Positions 45,215-60,699 of a stretch of 64,000 nt of DNA are shown here, piece by piece. This DNA is from Ruania albidiflava DSM 18029 (GTDB taxonomy: Bacteria > Actinomycetota > Actinomycetes > Actinomycetales > Beutenbergiaceae). The notes beneath the pieces are model-generated. The model did not search any database. It worked only from the letters and a program-made list of their open reading frames with translations, and was not told where the DNA came from. Where the stretch lies: assembly GCF_000421225.1 (NCBI RefSeq), contig NZ_ATWL01000007.1, forward strand, positions 124,001 to 188,000, in the 5' to 3' direction. Numbering within the stretch: position 1 is the first letter of the stretch; every line of letters starts with the position of its first letter. A program made the position numbers and the translations under genes.

Positions 45215-46480
45215 ATGCGACGAAGCATGATGATCACTGCGGCGGCCGGCCTCACGCTGGTGCTCGCCGCGTGCTCGGGCGGCACGGCCGAGGCGCCCGA
45301 GGAACCCGGCAGCGCAGATTCCGACCAGGCCGACGGCGGCGAGGAGCAGGCCTCCGGTTCGCTGACCGTCTGGGCCGACGAGCTGCGTGCGGACGCGATC
45401 ACCGACATCGTCGCCCAGTTCGAGGAGGACAAGGGCGTGGACGTGGAGGTCGTGGAGAAGAACTTCGACGACATCCGCGAGGAGTTCCTCGCCCAGGCAC
45501 CCACCGGCGAGGGGCCGGACGTGATCGTCGGCGCGCACGACTGGGCCGGGGAGCTGGTCACCAACGGTGTGGTCAGCCCGGTCGAGCTCGGTGCCACCGC
45601 TGAGGAGTTCTCCGAGGTCGCGGTGAACGCCTTCACCTACGAGGGTCAGGTCTACGGCGTCCCCTACGGCATCGAGAACATCGCCCTGGTGCGCAACAAC
45701 GACCTGGCCAGCGACACCCCGGACACCTTCGACGACCTGATCGCCCAGGGCGAGGACGCCGACGCGGAGTACCCGGTGCTGATCCAGGTCGGCGAGGAGG
45801 GCGACGCGTACCACATGTACCCGCTGCAGACCTCGTTCGGCGCCCCGGTGTTCGAGACCGACGAGTCCGGCTCCTACGTGCCCGAGCTGGCCCTCGGCGG
45901 GGAGAACGGTGAGGCGTTCGCGGAGTACCTGGGCTCCATCGGTCAGGCCGGTTCGGGTGTGCTGGACACTGCGATCACCGGTGACATCGCCAAGGAGGCC
46001 TTCGCCAACGGTGAGTCTCCCTACATGATCACCGGGCCGTGGAACATCTCCGCGTTCACCGACGCTGGGCTGGACATCTCCGTGCTGCCGATCCCCGGCG
46101 CGGGCCCGGAGCCGGCGGCGCCGTTCGTGGGCGTGCAGGGCTTCTACGTCTCCTCCTACTCGGAGAACGCGGTGCTCGCGAACGAGTTCCTGGTGAACTA
46201 CGCGGCCACTGAGGACGTGCAGATCGCGCTGTACGAGACCGGCGGGCGCATCCCGGCACTGACCGCAGCGGCCGACGCGCTCGCTGACGACCCGATCGTG
46301 GCTGGCTTCGCCGAGGCCGGTGAGGCCGGTGTGCCGATGCCGGCGCTGCCGGAGATTAACGCCGTCTGGACGTTCTGGGGCACCACGCAGGCGGACATCG
46401 TCTCCGGTGCGGCCAGTGATCCGGCAGCAGCCTGGAACACGATGGTGGAGAACATCCAGGGCGCTATCGACGCCGCCTGA
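45215..46480 (+). CDS. malE: Maltodextrin-type ABC substrate-binding lipoprotein
   Basis: The 421-residue binding protein has a lipoprotein signal ending LVLAAC, a Glu/Ser/Gly-rich linker, and a MalE-like fold: SLTVWADELRADAITDI, then APTGEGPDVIVGAHDWAGEL and the VPYGIENIALVRN region. MITGPWNISAFTDAG is typical of MalE. Downstream malF/malG and amylopullulanase support maltodextrin binding. AGGAG lies 8 nt upstream of the ATG. A strong hairpin follows its stop. Confidence 0.9.
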   Translation: MRRSMMITAAAGLTLVLAACSGGTAEAPEEPGSADSDQADGGEEQASGSLTVWADELRADAITDIVAQFEEDKGVDVEVVEKNFDDIREEFLAQAPTGEGPDVIVGAHDWAGELVTNGVVSPVELGATAEEFSEVAVNAFTYEGQVYGVPYGIENIALVRNNDLASDTPDTFDDLIAQGEDADAEYPVLIQVGEEGDAYHMYPLQTSFGAPVFETDESGSYVPELALGGENGEAFAEYLGSIGQAGSGVLDTAITGDIAKEAFANGESPYMITGPWNISAFTDAGLDISVLPIPGAGPEPAAPFVGVQGFYVSSYSENAVLANEFLVNYAATEDVQIALYETGGRIPALTAAADALADDPIVAGFAEAGEAGVPMPALPEINAVWTFWGTTQADIVSGAASDPAAAWNTMVENIQGAIDAA

Positions 46481-46486
46481 CCACCC

Positions 46487-46521
46487 GCTCGGGAGGGGCG
46501 CAGGAAACGCCCCTCCCGAGC
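46487..46521 (+). terminator. Intercistronic hairpin between malE and malF
   Basis: GCTCGGGAGGGGCG (46487-46500) pairs perfectly with CGCCCCTCCCGAGC (46508-46521) around a 7-nt loop. No U-run follows, so it may be a partial terminator or an mRNA 3'-end stabiliser, which would raise binding-protein output above that of the permeases. Confidence 0.7.
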
Positions 46522-46607
46522 AGGCTGGTGACTATTCCCGTGCCGGCGGTGTGCCGGCCCCGGAGTGCGGCTCCGCGCATCGCGGCGCACCTGGTCCCGG
46601 AGGAAAC

Positions 46608-48200
46608 GTGTCCCTACGCACCGAGAACAAGCCCACGTCCACCGTCGACGTCCGCGGCAGCACCTCCCACGCGCGGGAGATGAACAAGTTCTTCTTCGTC
46701 AAGCTCGTGCTGATGGCGCTGGTGAACGCCTTCGGCCTGTTCGTGCTCTACTCCTCCTGGCAGGTGGGCCACTGGGGGATGCTCGCCGCGATGGTGGTCC
46801 TGCTGGTCGTGGTCAACTGGGCCTACTTCTCCAAGCGGATGCTCGCGGCGAAGTTCCTCGTGCCCGGACTGGTGTTCCTGTGCGTGTACCAGCTGTTCAC
46901 CATGGCCTACACCGGCTACGTGGCCTTCACCAACTACGGCACCGGCCACATCGGCACCAAAGAAGCCGCGATCGAGGCGAACCTCGCACAGAACGAGCAC
47001 CGGGTGGAGGGGACACCGGCCTATCCGCTGGCCGTGGTCAGCAGCGATGATGAGCAGCTGGGCTTCGCCATCCTCGATGACGGCGCCGTGCTGGTGGGCA
47101 CGTCCGACTCACCGTTCCAGCCCGCCCCGGAGGCGACTGTGGCCGACGGGGCGATCACCGCTGTCCCGGGCTACGAGGTGCTCACCTTCGAGGAGATCCT
47201 GCAGCAGCAGGAGGAGATCACCACCCTGCGGGTCGGTTTCGGCGATGCGGAGCAGGGCAGCATCCGCACCCAGACCGGGTCCACCGGGTTCCTCTACCAG
47301 CCCTCGCTGAGCTATGACGAGGCCACCGGCGCCCTGACCGACACCACCACCGGTGTGGTGTACCGGGACAACGGGGAAGGTATGTTCGCCGCCGACGACG
47401 GCTCCACCCTGCGGGTGGGCTGGCGGGTGCCCGTCGGGTTCGACAACTTCACCCGGATGTTCACCGATGCGCGGCTGTCCGGTCCGTTCCTGCAGGTGCT
47501 GGTGTGGACCTTCGCCTTCGGCTTCCTGTCCGTGGCCACCACGTTCTTCCTCGGCCTGTTCTTCGCGATCGTGTTCAACCACCCGCGGGTCCGAGGCCGA
47601 AAGGTGATCCGTTCGCTGCTGATCCTGCCCTACGCCTTCCCGGGGTTCCTCTCCGGTCTGGTCTGGGCCGGGTTGCTGAACCGACGATTCGGGTTCATCA
47701 ACCAGGTGCTGCTCGGTGGCGCGGAGATTCCGTGGCTGACCGACGCCTGGTTGGCGCGGTTGAGCGTGATCGGGGTGAACCTCTGGCTGGGGTTCCCGTA
47801 CATGTTCCTGATCACCACCGGGGCGTTGCAGGCCATCTCCTCGGACATGTACGAGGCGGCGAGGCTGGACGGCGCCCGGGTGTGGCGGATGTTCCGCTCG
47901 ATCACTCTGCCGCTGCTGATGATCTCCGTGGCGCCGCTGCTGATCGCCTCGTTCGCATTCAACTTCAACAACTTCAACCTCATCTACTTCGTCACCGAGG
48001 GTGGCCCGAACTTCCCCGGGTCTCCGATCGCGGTGGGCGCCACCGACATCCTCATCTCCATGGTCTACGCGGTGGCGATCGAGTCCGGTTCCACCCAGTA
48101 CGGGCTCGCCTCGGCGATGTCGATCCTGATCTTCCTCATGGTCGGGCTGATCTCCTGGCTCGGCTTCAGACAGACCCGCAAGCTCGAGGAGGTGCTCTGA
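46608..48200 (+). CDS. malF: Maltodextrin ABC transporter permease MalF
   Basis: The 530-residue permease has three N-terminal TM helices and a large extracytoplasmic insertion (about 115-265, the MalF P2-type loop). The transport domain follows, with the EAA motif EAARLDGARVWRMFRSITLP. Length and insertion match MalF, not the shorter sugar permeases. The GTG at 46608 has GGAGG just upstream. The stop is 1 nt from the malG ATG. Confidence 0.92.
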   Translation: MSLRTENKPTSTVDVRGSTSHAREMNKFFFVKLVLMALVNAFGLFVLYSSWQVGHWGMLAAMVVLLVVVNWAYFSKRMLAAKFLVPGLVFLCVYQLFTMAYTGYVAFTNYGTGHIGTKEAAIEANLAQNEHRVEGTPAYPLAVVSSDDEQLGFAILDDGAVLVGTSDSPFQPAPEATVADGAITAVPGYEVLTFEEILQQQEEITTLRVGFGDAEQGSIRTQTGSTGFLYQPSLSYDEATGALTDTTTGVVYRDNGEGMFAADDGSTLRVGWRVPVGFDNFTRMFTDARLSGPFLQVLVWTFAFGFLSVATTFFLGLFFAIVFNHPRVRGRKVIRSLLILPYAFPGFLSGLVWAGLLNRRFGFINQVLLGGAEIPWLTDAWLARLSVIGVNLWLGFPYMFLITTGALQAISSDMYEAARLDGARVWRMFRSITLPLLMISVAPLLIASFAFNFNNFNLIYFVTEGGPNFPGSPIAVGATDILISMVYAVAIESGSTQYGLASAMSILIFLMVGLISWLGFRQTRKLEEVL

Positions 48201-48201
48201 G

Positions 48202-49077
48202 ATGGCAGTGGTGACCTCTGCGACCGAGGTGCGCGGCAAGCGGTGGTGGCGTGAGGTGGGGTGGCGCTACCCGGTGGCCGCCGTGGCGATCGTCTACGCC
48301 GCGTTCCCGATCGTGTACATCCTGTCCGCATCCCTGTCCGACCGCGGCACGCTCACCGGCTCCAACCGGCTGTTCGCCGAGGTCAGCACCAGCCAGTACG
48401 AGCAGCTTCTGGCCACGATGTTCCCGACATGGGTTGCGAACACGCTGTTCATCGGGGGCGTGACGGCGGTGGGTGTGGTGCTCATGGGTGGTGCCGCGGC
48501 GTATGCCTTCTCCAGGTTCCGGTTCGCCGGCCGCCGTCAGTGGCTCACCGGCCTGCTGCTGGTGCAGATGTTCCCGCAGATGCTGGCCTTCGTCGCGATC
48601 TTCCTGCTGCTGCTCAGCCTGCGCGACGTGGTGCCGGTGCTCGGCCTGAACTCCCAGGTGGGCTTGATCGCCGTCTACCTCGGTGGCGCCCTGGGCACGA
48701 ACACGTTCCTGATGTACGGGTTCTTCAACTCGGTGCCCAAGGAGCTGGACGAGGCGGCCAAGATCGACGGCGCGGGCCACGCCCGGGTGTTCTTCACCAT
48801 CATCCTGCGCCTGGCCGCCCCGATCCTGGCCGTGGTCGGGTTGCTGTCCTTCGTGGCCACGTTCTCCGACTACATCATCGCCGGCATCGTGCTGCAGAGC
48901 CAGGACCGGCTGACCGTGGCGGTCGGCCTGTACCAGTTCATCTCCGGCCAGTTCGACGCCCGCTGGGGCATCTTCGCCGCCGGTGCGGTGATCAGCGCCA
49001 TCCCGGTGCTGCTGCTGTTCCTGTTCCTGCAGCGCTACATCGTCGGCGGCCTGACCAGCGGTTCGGTCAAGGGGTGA
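48202..49077 (+). CDS. malG: Maltodextrin ABC transporter permease MalG
   Basis: The 291-residue permease has six TM helices and the EAA motif DEAAKIDGAGHARVFFTIILRLAAP. It begins with a typical MalG N-terminus and pairs with the MalF encoded 1 nt upstream. No ATPase gene follows; a shared MsmK/MalK-type ATPase elsewhere is expected. The amylopullulanase begins 124 nt downstream, after a small GGCC-rich hairpin near 49105-49121. Confidence 0.92.
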   Translation: MAVVTSATEVRGKRWWREVGWRYPVAAVAIVYAAFPIVYILSASLSDRGTLTGSNRLFAEVSTSQYEQLLATMFPTWVANTLFIGGVTAVGVVLMGGAAAYAFSRFRFAGRRQWLTGLLLVQMFPQMLAFVAIFLLLLSLRDVVPVLGLNSQVGLIAVYLGGALGTNTFLMYGFFNSVPKELDEAAKIDGAGHARVFFTIILRLAAPILAVVGLLSFVATFSDYIIAGIVLQSQDRLTVAVGLYQFISGQFDARWGIFAAGAVISAIPVLLLFLFLQRYIVGGLTSGSVKG

Positions 49078-49201
49078 TCGGCCCAGCCCCAGGTAGGTAG
49101 TACCCCGGCCCCGAGGCCGGCACGTCCCACCCCACCGTTGCGCCCAGATGAGACGTTCTGCACCGCACCGGCGGCTTGTTGCGCCCTGACGAAGGAGTCT
49201 G

Positions 49202-55199
<5,998 letters not shown>

Positions 55200-55228
55200 G
55201 CACCCCTCGCCCGATCGCCGACCGAGGC

Positions 55229-55277
55229 ACTCCTGTGACACGGAGGTACGAGTTTCGCGCCTCCATGTCACAGGAGT
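55229..55277. terminator. Palindrome between convergent glucan genes
   Basis: ACTCCTGTGACA (55229-55240) pairs perfectly with TGTCACAGGAGT (55266-55277). An inner GGAGG/CCTCC pair and an outer GAGG/CCTC pair extend the stem. It lies between the 3' ends of the amylopullulanase and the alpha-glucosidase and may terminate both, or may be a REP-like element. Confidence 0.65.
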
Positions 55278-55299
55278 ACCTCAGTGTGAGGCCGCCCGC

Positions 55300-57063
55300 C
55301 TATACCTGGGGGAGCTGCACCCAGGCGGTGACGTCCGGGGCGAGGACTGCAGCGCCGTCGCCGGACCCGGACAGGTCCGCACTGGCGAGCAGCACCTCGG
55401 TGCCCTCCGGTAGACGCAGGTCCTGCTCGCCGAGGTTCACCAGCACCAGCACCGACCCGTTCTGGAAGGCGAGCACCGAGTCGCGTGCGGCACCGGGCAG
55501 CCCGTCCACCCAGGCAAGCGAACCCGCACCCAGCTCCCACTCGGCACGCAGCCGCAGCGCGGCCCGGTACAGCTCCAACGTCGAGCCCGGTTGGTCCATC
55601 TGGGCGTCGCGGGCGAAGGAAGCCCAGTCCTCCGGTTGCGGCAACCAGGTGGTGCCGGTGGGGGAGAAGCCGAACCCGGGGGCGTCGGCCTCCCAGGGCA
55701 GCGGCACCCGGCAGCCGTCGCGGCCCTTCTCGGCACCCTCGGTGCGGAAGAACGCAGGGTCCTGACGCAGCTGGTCCGGTAGGGCCGTGTGCTCCGGAAG
55801 CCCGAGCTCCTCACCCTGGTACAGGTACGCCGAGCCGGGCAGAGCCAGCATCAGCAGCGCCGCAGCCGATGCCCGGCGCAGCCCGAGCGCCGCATCCGGC
55901 TGGGTGTCCTCGGCGCCGATCCCGTTCGGACCCTTGCCGGTCTCGGCCAGCCCCAGCCGGGAGGAGGCGCGGACCACGTCGTGGTTGGACATCACCCAGG
56001 TGGTCGGCGCTCCCACCTCATCACTCGTGGTCAGCCCCCGGGTGATCGAGGCCCGCAGCTCGGAGGCGTCCCAGCGGGTGCACAAGAAGTCGAAGTTGAA
56101 GGCCTGGTGCATCTCGTCCGGGCGGACGTAGCGGGCCAGCGCCTCCGGGGTGTCTGTCCATGCCTCGGCCACCAGGGCACGGTCGCCGTCATAGTCGGCG
56201 AGCACCCGGTGCCAGCGGCGGTACACCTCGTGCACACCGGGCTGGTCCCACATCGGTGCCTGCGGGCGGTCCCCGGCCTCGACCGAGTCGTCGTCCTGGC
56301 CGCCGACCATCGTGGTGTGCCCGCCCCAGTCGGGGAACTCCTGGTCCTTGATCAGCCCGTGCGCCACGTCGACGCGGAACCCGTCCACACCGCGGTCCAG
56401 CCAGAACCGGAGCACATCGTCGAACTCGGCCCGGACCTCCTCGTTCTCCCAGTTCAGGTCCGGCTGGTGGGAGTCGAACAGGTGCAGGTACCACTGGCCG
56501 AGGGTGCCGTCCGGTTCGGTGATCCGGGTCCAGGCGCGGCCACCGAAGACGCTCTCCCAGTTGGTGGGCGGCTCCTCGCCGGACTCGCCGCGGCCGTCGC
56601 GGAAGATGTACCGGTTGCGCTCGGCCGAGCCCGGGGCAGCGGCCAGGGCGGCCTGGAACCACTCGTGCTCGTCGGAGGTGTGGTTGGGCACCAGGTCCAC
56701 GATCACCCGCAGCCCGAGCTCGCGGGCCCGGGCGAGGAGGGCGTCGGCGTCGGCCAGCGTCCCGAACCGCGGGTCGACCTGACGGTAGTCGGCCACGTCA
56801 TAGCCGGCGTCGTGCTGCGGGGAGGTGTAGAACGGGGACAGCCAGATCGCGTCGACGCCAAGCTCGGCCAGGTGGTGCAACCGAGCGGTGATTCCCGGCA
56901 GATCACCGATCCCGTCACCGTCCGCGTCGGCGAAGGAGCGGGGGTAGATCTGGTAGATCACCGCCGTGCGCCACCACTCGGGATCTGGCCCCGCCGGGCT
57001 GTGGATCAGGGTGCTCGTGGTCTCGTCGAGGGTGCCCAGGGGCACAGATGCGGAAACAGTCAC
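55300..57063 (-). CDS. GH13 alpha-glucosidase / oligo-1,6-glucosidase type
   Basis: The 587-residue cytoplasmic GH13 enzyme has the N-terminal VIYQIYPRSFADADGDGIGD, VDLVPNHTSDEHEWF, nucleophile Asp232 in DGFRVDVAHG, acid/base Glu300 in LVAEAWTD and Asp362 in MSNHDVV, and a LYQGEELGLPE segment. It should hydrolyse imported maltodextrins or isomalto-oligosaccharides to glucose. The GTG at 57063 is preferred because CAGAAT lies 6 nt upstream; the frame runs back to 57138. Confidence 0.93.
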   Translation of the reverse strand: MTVSASVPLGTLDETTSTLIHSPAGPDPEWWRTAVIYQIYPRSFADADGDGIGDLPGITARLHHLAELGVDAIWLSPFYTSPQHDAGYDVADYRQVDPRFGTLADADALLARARELGLRVIVDLVPNHTSDEHEWFQAALAAAPGSAERNRYIFRDGRGESGEEPPTNWESVFGGRAWTRITEPDGTLGQWYLHLFDSHQPDLNWENEEVRAEFDDVLRFWLDRGVDGFRVDVAHGLIKDQEFPDWGGHTTMVGGQDDDSVEAGDRPQAPMWDQPGVHEVYRRWHRVLADYDGDRALVAEAWTDTPEALARYVRPDEMHQAFNFDFLCTRWDASELRASITRGLTTSDEVGAPTTWVMSNHDVVRASSRLGLAETGKGPNGIGAEDTQPDAALGLRRASAAALLMLALPGSAYLYQGEELGLPEHTALPDQLRQDPAFFRTEGAEKGRDGCRVPLPWEADAPGFGFSPTGTTWLPQPEDWASFARDAQMDQPGSTLELYRAALRLRAEWELGAGSLAWVDGLPGAARDSVLAFQNGSVLVLVNLGEQDLRLPEGTEVLLASADLSGSGDGAAVLAPDVTAWVQLPQV

Positions 57064-57069
57064 CGCGCC

Positions 57070-57075
57070 ATTCTG
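57070..57075 (-). promoter_or_regulatory. -10 element CAGAAT, leaderless start of the alpha-glucosidase
   Basis: On the minus strand CAGAAT ends 6 nt before the GTG at 57063. No operator resembling those upstream of malE was recognised here. Confidence 0.4.
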
Positions 57076-57180
57076 GTCATTTCCGGGCGGAACATCAACG
57101 GCGCCCGGACGGGACAGCGCCAGAGGCTGCTCGGGCACCTGCGCACGGCACCGCCGCGGGGGCGGCAGACCCCCACCGTC

Positions 57181-57186
57181 TAGGCT
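57181..57186 (+). promoter_or_regulatory. -10 element TAGGCT, leaderless start of dgt
   Basis: TAGGCT ends 7 nt before the GTG at 57194. Three GTG codons (57188, 57194, 57197) are in frame, and the -10 spacing favours 57194. Confidence 0.45.
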
Positions 57187-57193
57187 GGTGGGC

Positions 57194-58480
57194 GTGGTGC
57201 AGGAGCAGATACCGGTCCGTGGCTACGGGGCGCTGGACATCGAGCGGTGGTACGCAGAGCCGCCGAAGACTGCCCACCGCACGCCGTTCGAACGGGACCG
57301 GGCACGGATCGTGCACTCCTCGGCACTGCGCCGTCTCGGCGCCAAGACCCAGGTGCTGGGGCCGGGCACCGACGACTTCGCCCGCACCCGGCTGACCCAC
57401 TCCCTGGAGGTGGCCCAGGTCGGACGGGAGCTGGGCAAGTCGCTGGGTTGCGACCCGGACGTGGTGGACACCGCCTGCCTGGCCCACGACCTGGGTCACC
57501 CACCGTTCGGGCACAACGGAGAGACCGCGTTGAACCAGGTGGCCGCCGGTATCGGGGGGTTCGAGGGGAACGCGCAGACACTGCGGCTGCTCACCCGGCT
57601 GGAGCCGAAGACGTTCACCCCGGAAGGGCTCGGCGTGGGACTGAACCTGACCCGCGCCAGCCTGGACGCCGCCACCAAGTATCCGTGGTTCGCCGGTCAG
57701 GGCCCGGTGCGACCCGATGGGTCCAGCACGCACAAGTTCGGGGTCTACGCCGACGACGCGCCGGTGTTCCGCTGGCTGCGGCAAGGCGCCCCGGAGCTGA
57801 AACGGTGCATCGAGGCGCAGGTGATGGACCTGGCCGACGACGTCTCCTACTCCGTGCACGATGTGGAGGACGCGGTCTTCTCCGGCCGGGTCGACCTGAG
57901 CACCATCACTGGCGAGGTGCAGCGGGAAGAGGTGATCACCCTGGTGCGCCAGTGGTACGACCCGCCGGTCGGGGACGAGGTGCTGGATGCGGCGATCACC
58001 CAGCTCACCTCGCTGGACTACTGGGTGCACAGCTATGACGGCACCCGCCGCGGGCAGGCTCGGCTGAAGGACATGACCAGCCAGCTGATCGGCCGGTTCT
58101 GCGTGGCTGCCGCGCGAGCCACCCGGGAGTCGTTCGGGGACGGCCCGCTGGTGCGTTACGACGCGGACGTGGTGGTCCCGGACGAGGTGCTCGCAGAGAT
58201 CAGCGTCCTCAAGGGCATCGCTGCCACGTATGTGATGGCCCCGCGCGAGGACGACCCCCTCTACCAGCGCCAGCGACTGATCCTCACCGACCTGGTCGCC
58301 GTGCTCTACGACCGGGCGGAGATCGCGCTCGCGGAGATGTTCGCCGAGGACTTCGGCCAGGCGGGTGACGACGACATCCGGCTACGGGTGGTGGTGGACC
58401 AGGTGGCCTCGCTCACCGACCTGTCCGCCCTGGAGTGGCACGCCCGGCTCTGCGGACCGGATGTGGGCACCGCGCTGTAG
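57194..58480 (+). CDS. dgt: Deoxyguanosinetriphosphate triphosphohydrolase-like protein
   Basis: The 428-residue HD-domain protein carries [16 protein letters not shown] and [16 protein letters not shown], which give the H...HD...D metal site. [17 protein letters not shown] is the family N-terminal signature. Family members hydrolyse dNTPs to deoxynucleosides and triphosphate. The position before dnaG is conserved in Actinobacteria. The exact GTG start is uncertain among three nearby codons. Confidence 0.93.
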   Translation: MVQEQIPVRGYGALDIERWYAEPPKTAHRTPFERDRARIVHSSALRRLGAKTQVLGPGTDDFARTRLTHSLEVAQVGRELGKSLGCDPDVVDTACLAHDLGHPPFGHNGETALNQVAAGIGGFEGNAQTLRLLTRLEPKTFTPEGLGVGLNLTRASLDAATKYPWFAGQGPVRPDGSSTHKFGVYADDAPVFRWLRQGAPELKRCIEAQVMDLADDVSYSVHDVEDAVFSGRVDLSTITGEVQREEVITLVRQWYDPPVGDEVLDAAITQLTSLDYWVHSYDGTRRGQARLKDMTSQLIGRFCVAAARATRESFGDGPLVRYDADVVVPDEVLAEISVLKGIAATYVMAPREDDPLYQRQRLILTDLVAVLYDRAEIALAEMFAEDFGQAGDDDIRLRVVVDQVASLTDLSALEWHARLCGPDVGTAL

Positions 58481-58548
58481 CGGCGGGGCCCACCACCTCC
58501 CGCACCCGGTCCGCTGTGGACGCCGCACCCGGGTCGCGCTGCGACGAC

Positions 58549-58554
58549 TTACAC
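58549..58554 (+). promoter_or_regulatory. -10 element TACACT upstream of dnaG
   Basis: TACACT ends 8 nt before the dnaG ATG at 58563. No Shine-Dalgarno is seen, so the start is probably leaderless. Confidence 0.45.
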
Positions 58555-58562
58555 TCGTCGAT

Positions 58563-60602
58563 ATGGCCGGTCTCATTCGTCGTGAGGACATCACCGCGGT
58601 GCGGGAGCGGGCGAAGATCGACGAGATCGTCGGCCAGCACGTGACCCTGCGCAGCGCCGGCGTGGGCTCGATGAAGGGCCTGTGCCCGTTCCACGACGAA
58701 CGCAGCCCCTCCTTCCACGTGCGTCCGCACCTGGGCCTGTGGCACTGCTTCGGCTGCGGGGAGGGTGGCGACGTCATCTCCTTCGTGCAGAAGATCGACC
58801 ACCTGAGCTTCACCGAGGCGGTGGAGACGCTTGCCGCGAAGGCTGGGGTACAGCTGCGCTACGAGGACGACGGCGGCCCGCGCCGGTCCCCGCACGAGGC
58901 GGGCCGGCGCCAGCGGCTGCTCGATGCGCACCGGGTGGCCGCCGAGTACTTCGCCGCCCAGCTCTCCAGCCCGGAGGCGCAGGTTGCGCGCGACTTCCTC
59001 ACCGGCCGCGGCTTCGACCGGGCCGCTGCCGAGACGTTCGGCCTCGGGTACGCCCCCAAGGGGTGGGACAACCTGGGCCGGCACCTGCGGCAGAAGCACT
59101 TCACCTCTGAGGAGCTGACCGCTTCCGGGCTGCTCTCTCAGGGCCAGCGCGGCAGCTACGACAGGTTCCGCGGACGGTTGGTGTGGCCGATACGAGACCT
59201 GGCCGGCGCCGTCGTCGGTTTCGGGGCGCGCAAGCTGTACGAGGACGATCCGGGACCGAAGTACCTGAACACCCCCGAGACGCAGATCTACAAGAAGTCC
59301 CAGGTGCTCTACGGCATCGACCTGGCCAAGCGGGCGATCGCAAAGAACCGGCGGGTGGTGGTGGTCGAGGGCTACACGGACGTGATGGCGATGCACCTGG
59401 CCGGAGTGCCCACGGCGGTGGCCACCTGCGGTACGGCGTTCGGCGGCGAGCACATCAAGATCGTGCGCCGGCTGCTAGGGGACAGTGCCAGCTCGGCCGC
59501 CGGGGTGATGCTCTCCTCCGGCAGCGCAGTGGGCGGTGAGGTGATCTTCACCTTCGACGGGGACGAAGCCGGGCAGAAGGCGGCACTGCGTGCGTTCGAC
59601 CAGGACCAGCAGTTCGCTTCCCAGACGTTCGTGGCGGTCGAACCCTCGGGGATGGACCCGTGCGACCTGCGCCAGGCGCGTGGCGACGAGGCTGTCCGGT
59701 CACTGGTGGCCGACCGGGAGCCGCTGTTCCAGTTCGCGATCCGCTCGGTGCTGCAGCAGGTGGACCTGGACACGGCCGAGGGGCGCGTGAACGGGTTGCG
59801 GGTGACCGCTCCGGTGGTAGCCCGGATCCGCGACCACGCGCTGCGGGGAGAGTACGCCCGCGAGCTGGCCGGATGGTTGGGCATGGACGAGTCGTCCGTG
59901 CGTCAGGCGGTCAACCGAGCAGCGCGGGCACCTCGGCCAGCCGATGACGGCGGAACTCGCCGGGACAGGCGCCCTGGCCCTGGTCCGGGGCCGAGTGGGG
60001 GCGGCCCGCAGGGGCGGGCCCAGGACGGTGCCGGTGATCAGGACGCGGCACCAGCAGCGGCTGCCGCTCGGGCGGCGGCCCGCTACCGCGACGACCCGGT
60101 AGCACGGCTGGAGCGTCAGGTGCTCGAGGTGGTGCTGCAGCTACCGCAGCACGCTCTGGAGGCGGGGTTCGACGACCTGGGGGCGGACACGTTCGTGGTC
60201 CCGGCGCACCGGGCGGTGCACGATGTGATCCGCGCGGCAGGTGGCCTGGCCCGGTTTGGTGAGCTGGCGGAACAGCTGAGCGCCAGCGGTGCGGGTAGCA
60301 GTGCAGCGGACCGGGCTACCGCCACCTGGGCCGAGCAGGTGCGGGAGGCGGCGGACGGGCCGGTGTCCACCCTGATCACCGAGCTGGCGGTGGCACCGTT
60401 GCCGCAGGACCGTCCCGAGGAGCTGGGCGGTTACGCGCGAGGGGTGCTGGTCGCGCTGCTGCGGATGGGGATGACCCGGCAGGTGGCGGACGTGAAGGGC
60501 CGGTTGCAGCGGATGGATCCCAACGACCCGGCCTACGGCGAGGCGTTCACCGAGCTGGTGCGGCTGGAGGAGCGGCGTCGGCTGCTGAACGAGTCCGCCT
60601 AG
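58563..60602 (+). CDS. dnaG: DNA primase
   Basis: The 679-residue primase has a zinc-binding domain (Cys41 and His44 in CPFH; Cys62 and Cys65 in CFGC), an RNA polymerase domain with Toprim motifs [11 protein letters not shown] (Glu269) and [15 protein letters not shown], and a DnaB-interaction domain at the C-terminus after a Pro/Gly/Ala-rich linker (about 455-510). A Ser/Ala/Gly-rich insertion of roughly 15 residues ([15 protein letters not shown]) lies between the Toprim motifs. Confidence 0.97.
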   Translation: MAGLIRREDITAVRERAKIDEIVGQHVTLRSAGVGSMKGLCPFHDERSPSFHVRPHLGLWHCFGCGEGGDVISFVQKIDHLSFTEAVETLAAKAGVQLRYEDDGGPRRSPHEAGRRQRLLDAHRVAAEYFAAQLSSPEAQVARDFLTGRGFDRAAAETFGLGYAPKGWDNLGRHLRQKHFTSEELTASGLLSQGQRGSYDRFRGRLVWPIRDLAGAVVGFGARKLYEDDPGPKYLNTPETQIYKKSQVLYGIDLAKRAIAKNRRVVVVEGYTDVMAMHLAGVPTAVATCGTAFGGEHIKIVRRLLGDSASSAAGVMLSSGSAVGGEVIFTFDGDEAGQKAALRAFDQDQQFASQTFVAVEPSGMDPCDLRQARGDEAVRSLVADREPLFQFAIRSVLQQVDLDTAEGRVNGLRVTAPVVARIRDHALRGEYARELAGWLGMDESSVRQAVNRAARAPRPADDGGTRRDRRPGPGPGPSGGGPQGRAQDGAGDQDAAPAAAAARAAARYRDDPVARLERQVLEVVLQLPQHALEAGFDDLGADTFVVPAHRAVHDVIRAAGGLARFGELAEQLSASGAGSSAADRATATWAEQVREAADGPVSTLITELAVAPLPQDRPEELGGYARGVLVALLRMGMTRQVADVKGRLQRMDPNDPAYGEAFTELVRLEERRRLLNESA

Positions 60603-60638
60603 CTGGTACCCGGCCGGTGCGGACACCGGACGTCCTGT

Positions 60639-60692
60639 GGGGACATCTACCCCGGATGAGGTGTGCATCCACCCTGCCCGGTGCTCTAGCCT
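60639..60692 (+). promoter_or_regulatory. GGGGA palindrome and leaderless -10 of the DUF4352-like gene
   Basis: GGGGACATCTACCCC (60639-60653) resembles the palindromes at 13944 and 24746 but lies 33 nt before the -10-like TAGCCT (60687-60692), about one helical turn further. The -10 ends 7 nt before the ATG at 60700, so the transcript is probably leaderless. Confidence 0.4.
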
Positions 60693-60699
60693 GCACCGT

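Noticed and set aside
49105-49121. GGCC-rich hairpin as malG terminator
   Set aside because: The stem is short and no T-run follows. It is noted in the malG entry but is too weak to call as a terminator.
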